A stretch of DNA of 45,370 nucleotides from Pseudomonadota bacterium (lineage in GTDB: Bacteria > Pseudomonadota > Alphaproteobacteria > Rhizobiales > Beijerinckiaceae): positions 1 to 45,370 of the forward strand of contig JAEXGT010000103.1 in NCBI GenBank assembly GCA_023450615.1, in the 5' to 3' direction. The notes beneath the pieces were generated by a model. The model ran no database searches. It was not told where the DNA came from and saw only the letters and a program-made list of their open reading frames with translations. Shown piece by piece: positions 39,359 to 45,370 of this stretch (position 1 is the first letter of the stretch; every line of letters starts with the position of its first letter). A program made the translations under genes and the position numbers.

Positions 39359-41551
39359 TCAGATGACGATGAAGTCGGCAGCGGTCATCTTGAGATCCTT
39401 GGACAAGGTCGCGAACTTGACCAGTCCGTGCTTCTTGCCTGAGCCGTCGGCGTCGTAAGAGAGCACGCCCTTCTTGCTGTCGTAGACGATGTAGTCGTTC
39501 TTGTCCTTGGCCTTCGACCCGATCTTGAAGAACGCCTTGTTGAGCTTGCCCGTCTTGGCGAGCTTGGTGAAGATCGCATTGTCCAGACGGATCGTGTCGT
39601 CCTTCACGTTGAAGTCGGCGATCCTGTCCACGTTCTTGCTCTTGTTCAGCGCCGTGCTGAACACGAACGCGTCCTTGCCCTTGCCGCCATAGAGCACGTC
39701 ATTGCCGAGCCCACCATCGATGATGTCGTTGCCGCCCTGGCCCTTGATGGTGTTTTTGCCTGCATTGCCGGTGACGGTGTTGGACGAGGCGTTGCCGGTC
39801 AGGGCGATGGAACCCGAGCCTTCGCCGATGAGCTTCTCGAGATGGGTACCGAGCGTGTAGCCGATGCGGGTATAGACCGTATCCGTGCCGCCGGACTTGG
39901 CTTCGACCACTATGTCGGACTTGTGGTTGACGTAGTAGACGTCGTTGCCCTTGCCGCCGACCAAGCGGTCCGCGCCGCCTGCGCCATCAAGGGTGTCGTC
40001 GCCGTCACCGCCGTTGAGCGTGTTAGCCGCATCATTGCCGGTTAGCCTGTTGTGCGTGCTATTGCCCGTCAGGGTAATCGCGGCGGTGCCCGACGCGGTG
40101 AGATTTTCGAGCACCGAGGTGCTGTCCAAGGTGTAATGCGACGAGACGATCAGCGTATCGCGCCCGCCCGCATCGATGATCACATCCTCTGCATCGTAGG
40201 TGTAGGTGTCATCGCCCATGCCGCCATCAAGGGTGTCGCTGCCGGTGCCGCCGGTGAGCGTGTCGTTACCGTCCCCGCCGACCAGCTTGTCGTCGCCGGC
40301 AGCGCCATTCAGATCATCGTTGAAGTCAGATCCGTAGTATTCGTCGTTACCGGCGCTGCCAGGAAGAGAGACGCCTGCTGTGCGGGCATCCACGATCTGG
40401 CCGCGCACAGTGGCGCCATCGGTCTCATTCAATGTGTCCCACGAAATGATGACACGACCATCGGTCAGTGTCGAAAGATGGATGCTCTCCAGGCTACGTG
40501 CCGAAACTTGGCCGAGCTTCATGTTAGTGCCGATTTTGTTGCCATTGGCATCAAAGGAGATCAGGCCGATATCGAATAGATCGGACTCTGAGGGCTCCGG
40601 CTGCATGTTGGACACGAGAGAAACGGCAAAGCCCCCATTGGGCAAAGCCGTCACACCGTTCAGATATTGGGAAGCTGCATCCGAGCCGCTTATGCTGATC
40701 TCGGCACCAAATTTGCTCCCGTCGGCATTGTAGATCTGTGCCCTATTGGAGAAGATCGGCTTGGATGCGCCCTCAGGAAGTACCATAGTCAGCCAGGTGA
40801 CAACATAACGGTTGTCCGAGAGCCTCGTTACATTCAGGTCGCTAGAATTCGTCTCCGGGGCTGAGATAAGGGATTCTGCTGATGGTTCTCGCCCGTCTGT
40901 ATAGAAATTTCTGGTGTAGATCTTGCCACCGGATACATCGAAGACCCTGTAACCGTCGGTCGAGGCAATGACCGTAGGTACGCCACTCGTTTTTCGGGAA
41001 GCAACTTCCTCTCCGGCGTGCAAGCCGTGGACATCGAATGTCTGGGCGTAGGCGTAACCTGTCTCCTGATCCCTGAAGACAATGACGAAGCCGCCATTCG
41101 TGAGCGCGGCTATTGAAGGGGTCTCCTGTTGACCTTCCTTCAGAGTGCCATTGACCTGGAAATCCGCGTCGCCACCGGGGGTTCCCGTTCGGTTGAAGGC
41201 GGTGCCGTCCGCGTTGAAGATACGGGCGCGGATGCCTGTGGATGACGGATCGTCCGTCTCACTATTATCCGTCCACGCCACGACAAAGCGTCCATCAGCA
41301 AGAACCGTAACAGCCGGCTCATATTGACTGCCCTTGAACGTGGAATTGATGATGAACTCGCTACCGCGTTTACTGCCGTCGGCATTGAAGAGCTGCCCGC
41401 GAACGGCATCAGGATCAGCGCCTTCTCTGCTTGCATCTTTCCAAACGGCTACGAAAGAGCCATCCGCAAAGGCTGCGGTGTTCAGATTAAATTGACCACC
41501 TTTGCTCATGCTGACGTCAAGTGGATTGCCCCAAGGTGTCGGCGTTACCAT
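39359..41551 (-). CDS. RTX-type calcium-binding secreted protein (730 aa)
   Basis: Residues ~1-390 contain four to five repeats of a beta-propeller-like unit (ADGSFVAVWKD, ADGRFVVAWTDN, TNGGFVIVFRD, PNGGFAVSLVSN). From ~400 RTX nonapeptides follow (GGDGNDTLTGGTGSDTLDGG, GGDGDDTLDGAGGADRLVGG), split by stretches such as NLTASGTAAITLTGNSTHN. The end is the shared C-terminal module with DFNVKDDTIRLDN and MTAADFIVI. There is no N-terminal signal peptide, consistent with type I secretion; no transporter genes lie nearby. ATG 41551 was chosen because AAGGGA lies six bases upstream. Function outside the cell, possibly adhesion or matrix, is inference. Confidence 0.9.
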   Translation of the reverse strand: MVTPTPWGNPLDVSMSKGGQFNLNTAAFADGSFVAVWKDASREGADPDAVRGQLFNADGSKRGSEFIINSTFKGSQYEPAVTVLADGRFVVAWTDNSETDDPSSTGIRARIFNADGTAFNRTGTPGGDADFQVNGTLKEGQQETPSIAALTNGGFVIVFRDQETGYAYAQTFDVHGLHAGEEVASRKTSGVPTVIASTDGYRVFDVSGGKIYTRNFYTDGREPSAESLISAPETNSSDLNVTRLSDNRYVVTWLTMVLPEGASKPIFSNRAQIYNADGSKFGAEISISGSDAASQYLNGVTALPNGGFAVSLVSNMQPEPSESDLFDIGLISFDANGNKIGTNMKLGQVSARSLESIHLSTLTDGRVIISWDTLNETDGATVRGQIVDARTAGVSLPGSAGNDEYYGSDFNDDLNGAAGDDKLVGGDGNDTLTGGTGSDTLDGGMGDDTYTYDAEDVIIDAGGRDTLIVSSHYTLDSTSVLENLTASGTAAITLTGNSTHNRLTGNDAANTLNGGDGDDTLDGAGGADRLVGGKGNDVYYVNHKSDIVVEAKSGGTDTVYTRIGYTLGTHLEKLIGEGSGSIALTGNASSNTVTGNAGKNTIKGQGGNDIIDGGLGNDVLYGGKGKDAFVFSTALNKSKNVDRIADFNVKDDTIRLDNAIFTKLAKTGKLNKAFFKIGSKAKDKNDYIVYDSKKGVLSYDADGSGKKHGLVKFATLSKDLKMTAADFIVI

Positions 41552-41711
41552 CAGTATTCCCTTGCGTAATGTTCGCTGCTGAATATTAACTATATAACGT
41601 AAAGACCTAGCCGCGTTCTCCGCGAGAGGCAAGCAATCCGCTCACGTAAAGGCATAGCTGCCTTCCAAGGCCATGACCCAACCCCGAAGGCTCAATCGCT
41701 TCCAACGACAA

Positions 41712-41740
41712 ACGGGCTGCCTCGCGAGGCAGCCCGTCTT
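41712..41740 (-). terminator. Palindromic terminator after the large RTX gene
   Basis: ACGGGCTGCCTC and GAGGCAGCCCGT form one 26-base perfect palindrome (41712-41737) about 30 bases beyond the stop codon at 41767. The T-run is short, so moderate strength. Confidence 0.7.
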
Positions 41741-41766
41741 CATTCATCGTAATGGAGCCTGAAGCC

Positions 41767-44700
41767 TCAGATGACGAGGAAGTCTGCGGCGGTCATCTTC
41801 AGCTTCTTGCCCAAGGTCGCGATCTTGATCGCCGCACCTGCGCCCGAGCCGTCGGCATCGTAATAGAGGATGCCTTTCTTGTTGTCGTAGATGATGTAGT
41901 CGTCCGCGTCCTTCGCCTTCGGGCCGATCTTGAAGAACGACTTGCTGAGCTTGCCGTTCTTCGGGAGCGACTTGAAGATCGCGTTGTCCAGGTGGATCGT
42001 GTCGTCCTTCACGTTGAAGTCCTTGATCGTGTCCACGTTCGAGCCCTTGTCGAAGCCGGTGCTGAACACGAACGCGTCCTTGCCCTGGCCGCCGTAGAGC
42101 ACGTCGTTGCCGTATCCGCCATCGATGGTGTCGTTGCCGGCCAGGCCCTTGATGGTGCTCTTGCCGTCATTGCCGATGATCTTGTTGCTCAGCGAATTGC
42201 CGGTCAGAGACAGGGCCGAGTTGCCGACGCCCGTGAGGTGCTCCACATGGGCTCCGAGCGTGTATTTGAGGCCCGTCGTCACCATGTCGGCCTTGCCGCC
42301 CTTGGCGGTTTCGATCACCTTGTCCTTCTTGTTGTCGACGAAGTAGCTGTCGTTGCCCGAACCGCCGGTCATGGTGTCGGCGCCCGCACCGCCCACCAGC
42401 GTGTCGTTTCCTGCCCCGCCGTTGAGCTTGTCGTTCCCGACATTGCCGTTGAGATGGTTGTTCAGCGAATTGCCGGTGAGCGTGAGGCCCTTCGCGTTCC
42501 AGATCCAACCCCATTCCACATTGGCGCCGAGCGTGTAGTTGATCGTGGTCACGACCTCATCGTAGTAGCCGCCGCCCTTGTCCTCCACGACGACGTCCTT
42601 GACGTTGTCGACATAATACTTGTCGCTGTCGGCGCCGCCGACCATGCGATCCGCGCCGCTGCCGCCGTCGAGGGTGTCGTTGCCTGCGCCGCCATTGAGG
42701 ACGTTGGCGCCGCCATTGCCCTTGATGTGGTTGTTCAGGCTGTTGCCGTTCAGCGTAAGATTGCCCGAGCCGGTGACTTCGAGATTCTCCACGTTGTCGC
42801 CAAGCGTGTAGTTGAAGCCGACGATGATCTTGTCGGTTCCTTCCCCGGCCGCTTCCGATACGTGATCGTCGGCACTGTCGACATAATAAGTGTCGTCACC
42901 CTGGCCGCCGGCCATGAAGTCATTGCCGGCTCCGCCATTGATCGTGTTGCTGGCGCTGTTGCCGGTGATCGTGTTGGCGAGCTCGTTGCCGGTGAGGGTG
43001 ACGGCCGCCGCTCCGATAGCCGTCAGGTTCTCGACATGCGCGGCAAGGGTATGGCTGAACGAGGTGATGACCCGGTCCGTGCCTCCATTAGCCTCTTCAA
43101 TGATGGTGTCGAGATTGTCGGCATAATAGGTATCGTTGCCGAGGCCGCCCTTCAGCACGTTCGCGGCCGCGTTGCCGGTGATCGTGTTGTCGAGAGAGTT
43201 ACCGGTAAGGTTGATGGCGTTGGTACCTTCAGCCAGGATATTCTCGACATGGCCGGACAGCGTATAGCTGATGGTGGTCTTGACCAGATCCATGCCGCCG
43301 CCTGCAAGTTCGACGACCACATCGCCGATATTGTCGACATGGTAGGTATCGTTGCCGACGCCTCCGTGCATCCTGTCGGCACCGACGCCGCCATCGAGCG
43401 TATCGTCGCCCAATCCAGCATCCGCGTCCGTTCCGCCATAGAGTACGTCGTTACCATCTCGGCCCAGAATTTGATCATTGCCGTCAGCGCCGCCGGTGAG
43501 CGTGTCGTCGAAGGCAGAGCCAATTACCTGGTCGTGGCCGTTCGTGCCTCCAAAGTTGATCGGCTTGAAGCGTGCATCGATGACCTGGCCGCGGATACCG
43601 TCCGCGTCATCGTTTCGGCCCGGGATTCTCTCGTTCCATGCGACGATCAATCGGCCGTCCGCTAGCTCGATCACCTTGGGAGCAGTGCGGACACCTGCAT
43701 AGTTGGTGCCGCTGTTGGCGATCACATCCTGCTCCGATACGCGGACCTGATTCTCGTCGAAGACAGCGACGCGAACCTTGGGCGCATCCGCGCCGTCGCC
43801 ATCGAGATAAGAGATGGCAAAACCGCCTTGAGCCAGCGCCGTGACGCTCGGGCTGCTTTGGTTGCCAGCCGTGATTTTGTTGACGATGAAGGCCGTGTCA
43901 GCTGCAGAGCCATCCTGCTCGAATACCTGCGCCATGACGTTGACGCTGTCGATCACGCCATCGCCATCTTCGTCGGCATCGACAGTCCAAGTGACGACAA
44001 ATCGGCTATCAGAAAGGGCCGCAGCTTGAGCGTGCGTACCTTCTTTGATCGTCAGGCGAATCTCGTTGACGATGCTCAGCGTTGTTCCGGTGAGGGAGAA
44101 GACCTTGATAACGGCCTCTTCCGTGTCGCCGGATGCCGCGCCGGTGTCATTGTAGATGGAGACCAGATTGCCGTAATTCAGCTTGATCATGGAGCTGTTG
44201 GTCTGCGAACCGGCTGCGACCTCAATTTGGACCTCAGTCAGTCCGTAATCCGCTCCAACGATCACGGCCTTCACATCATGATCGGTCGGCACGGACGGAT
44301 CGCCTGACGCAGCACCGTTCTGTGCTGTGTAGCTGATGACCGGGCGGCCGTCCGCAGACAGTGTGATCTGCGGTGTCGTCAGCGGGCCCGTCGTGCTTGA
44401 GGCAATGACGAAATCGTCGGTTCCGCCTTCCTCGTCGCCATTCGTATCGACCGGCGTGCCATCAGCGGTGAGGATACGCATGCGGAGCGAGAAGGTCTCG
44501 ACGCCATCGACCATATCCCGATGTTCCCAGACATAGGCGATGTTGCCGTTGTCCAGAACCTGCATCACAGGAGCCGAATGCGTTCCGCTCGTTGTCGTGT
44601 TCACCTGGACGGGAGCACCCTGGGATTCCGCACCGGAATAAAAACGCTGTGCGTAGATCGCGCTGACTTCCTCGCCGGCTGCGTTTGTGCTCGTGCTTTG

Positions 44701-44811
44701 CCAGAGGGCCAGGAACCGGCCATTGTCCAAAGCATGAAGCTGCACACCGGTCTGAACTCCAGCTGTCGTCGTATTCAGGAGAAACTCGCCCCAAGTCACC
44801 GGTAGAATCAT
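41767..44811 (-). CDS. RTX-type calcium-binding secreted protein (1014 aa)
   Basis: Residues ~1-415 carry repeats of the same propeller-like unit as the neighbour (DNGRFLALWQS, DSRFVVTWTVDADEDGDG, ADGRLIVAWNER). From ~420 come RTX nonapeptides (GRDGNDVLYGG, GGVGADRMHGGVGNDTYHVDN) in seven or more blocks separated by a repeated ~60-residue unit ending VENLxxxGxxxxxLTGNxLxN. The C-terminal module ends DFNVKDDTIHLDN and MTAADFLVI. It has no signal peptide, as expected for type I export. The neighbouring paralogue has fewer of the same blocks, so the pair likely arose by duplication and block loss or gain. It starts at ATG 44811. Confidence 0.92.
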   Translation of the reverse strand: MILPVTWGEFLLNTTTAGVQTGVQLHALDNGRFLALWQSTSTNAAGEEVSAIYAQRFYSGAESQGAPVQVNTTTSGTHSAPVMQVLDNGNIAYVWEHRDMVDGVETFSLRMRILTADGTPVDTNGDEEGGTDDFVIASSTTGPLTTPQITLSADGRPVISYTAQNGAASGDPSVPTDHDVKAVIVGADYGLTEVQIEVAAGSQTNSSMIKLNYGNLVSIYNDTGAASGDTEEAVIKVFSLTGTTLSIVNEIRLTIKEGTHAQAAALSDSRFVVTWTVDADEDGDGVIDSVNVMAQVFEQDGSAADTAFIVNKITAGNQSSPSVTALAQGGFAISYLDGDGADAPKVRVAVFDENQVRVSEQDVIANSGTNYAGVRTAPKVIELADGRLIVAWNERIPGRNDDADGIRGQVIDARFKPINFGGTNGHDQVIGSAFDDTLTGGADGNDQILGRDGNDVLYGGTDADAGLGDDTLDGGVGADRMHGGVGNDTYHVDNIGDVVVELAGGGMDLVKTTISYTLSGHVENILAEGTNAINLTGNSLDNTITGNAAANVLKGGLGNDTYYADNLDTIIEEANGGTDRVITSFSHTLAAHVENLTAIGAAAVTLTGNELANTITGNSASNTINGGAGNDFMAGGQGDDTYYVDSADDHVSEAAGEGTDKIIVGFNYTLGDNVENLEVTGSGNLTLNGNSLNNHIKGNGGANVLNGGAGNDTLDGGSGADRMVGGADSDKYYVDNVKDVVVEDKGGGYYDEVVTTINYTLGANVEWGWIWNAKGLTLTGNSLNNHLNGNVGNDKLNGGAGNDTLVGGAGADTMTGGSGNDSYFVDNKKDKVIETAKGGKADMVTTGLKYTLGAHVEHLTGVGNSALSLTGNSLSNKIIGNDGKSTIKGLAGNDTIDGGYGNDVLYGGQGKDAFVFSTGFDKGSNVDTIKDFNVKDDTIHLDNAIFKSLPKNGKLSKSFFKIGPKAKDADDYIIYDNKKGILYYDADGSGAGAAIKIATLGKKLKMTAADFLVI

Positions 44812-44956
44812 TGTTTATGCCCCATATCGGCCGCCAAACGGCCTCTTAACCCTATAACATTACGTTATGGGGCGTTTCTGGGGCCTGTGGCAATAACCCT
44901 GAGACCTTAAACTGCGTGTTGTTTGCTGAAATGCAAGCAAAAGGCGCTGTTTGGAG
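44812..44956. promoter_or_regulatory. Promoter region of the large RTX gene with an inverted repeat
   Basis: 145 bases between the RTX start and the MeaB stop. It contains an inverted repeat CCTATAAC/GTTATGG around ATTAC (about 44853-44871). A related TATAACGTAA lies upstream of the other RTX gene (about 41593-41602). A shared regulator is possible; evidence is weak. Confidence 0.3.
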
Positions 44957-45370
44957 CTACGGACCCAGCAATTTCACGATCTCGCTTGCGCCGGCGTCTG
45001 GGGACAAGACTCCCCCAGCAATCGCTTTCTCAATCTCCGGCACCCGCTTCTTCAGAATCGGGTCGTGGGTCAGTCGCTCGTGCAGGCGCTCGTGGACGAG
45101 GGCCCACATCCATTTGGTGTCCTGGGCGCGGCGCTTGGCCTGAAGCTCTCCGGTCGCTTCCAGGCGCTTGCGGTGGTCGAGCACCTTGGACCATAGGTCG
45201 TCGAGCCCCTGGCCGGTCAGCCCTGAGATCGTCAGCACCGGCGGTGTCCAGGTAGGGGAAGCGGGGGCCAGGATGTGAAGAGCCGCCTTGTATTCCGCTG
45301 CGGCAGCTTTCGCCTTCGCACCCGCATCGTCGGCCTTGTTGACGGCGATCATGTCGGCCAGTTCCAGAAT
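44957..45370 (-). CDS. MeaB/ArgK-type GTPase, C-terminal part (partial)
   Basis: 137 residues are visible; the frame runs off the right edge. The G4 motif is VNKADD and the G5-like segment TISGLTGQGLDDLW, followed by the long helical C-terminal arm (KWMWALVHERLHERLTHDP). This matches the G3E-family chaperone MeaB, which protects and loads methylmalonyl-CoA mutase with B12. The nucleotide-binding P-loop lies outside the window. No mutase gene is visible. Confidence 0.9.
   Translation of the reverse strand: MLELADMIAVNKADDAGAKAKAAAAEYKAALHILAPASPTWTPPVLTISGLTGQGLDDLWSKVLDHRKRLEATGELQAKRRAQDTKWMWALVHERLHERLTHDPILKKRVPEIEKAIAGGVLSPDAGASEIVKLLGP

Noticed and set aside
42060..43560. Regularly spaced DNA repeats resembling an array
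   Set aside because: They encode RTX nonapeptides in frame; no spacers or cas genes, so not CRISPR.
41752..43665. 637-residue open frame antisense to the large RTX gene
   Set aside because: Val/Ala/Asp-rich mirror image of RTX repeats, not a protein.

Overview
The window is high-GC DNA from an alphaproteobacterium. The order Hyphomicrobiales (Rhizobiales) is well supported by a complete PhyR-NepR-EcfG general stress response locus, a DUF1328 gene, a Rhizobium-type L-asparaginase and GGAAC-N16/17-CGTT promoters. A Methylobacteriaceae member such as Microvirga is my guess from the RTX proteins ending in TAADFxVI; this is inference, not a match.

Layout. 1-410 is the tail of an RTX protein. 606-4075 holds a thioredoxin-reductase-like flavoprotein, an esterase and a uracil-type permease. 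4.1-10.7 kb is a general stress response (GSR) island: an SDR oxidoreductase, two small membrane proteins, ecfG-nepR, phyR, a secreted hypothetical protein, a PRC-barrel protein, two small hypotheticals and a KGG-repeat stress protein. I find nine exact and one near-exact EcfG-type promoters upstream of genes here. Two of the exact ones drive no protein gene. Each reads into an unannotated ~75-85 nt minus-strand RNA with a C-rich loop and an intrinsic terminator. This pair of predicted sRNAs is the most interesting content of the window.

11.2-16.7 kb carries a HIT protein, glpD-glpK, an MFS transporter and a HAD phosphatase. 17.6-20.2 kb carries a DEAD-box helicase and an orphan lower-GC repeat-rich protein. 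20.2-31.8 kb is one tight eight-gene minus-strand operon. It starts with glycosyltransferases (one fused to a deacetylase-like domain) and continues into a Yej/Dpp-type peptide importer. Divergent from it is an ABC-exporter-like protein whose nucleotide-binding domain has lost all key motifs, overlapping a cyclic-nucleotide-binding protein.

35.3-39.3 kb has a lytic transglycosylase, an Lrp ligand-binding protein, UDP-glucose dehydrogenase and L-asparaginase. 39.4-44.8 kb holds two more RTX proteins related to the one at the left edge, with no type I secretion genes in view. The right edge cuts a MeaB-type GTPase.

How it works together: in the GSR circuit PhyR, when phosphorylated, binds NepR and frees EcfG. 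EcfG then transcribes its own locus, the surrounding stress genes and, I predict, the twin sRNAs. The glycan operon, the degenerate ABC protein and UDP-glucose dehydrogenase together suggest a cell-surface polysaccharide function. I see no tRNA, rRNA, CRISPR array or insertion sequence.
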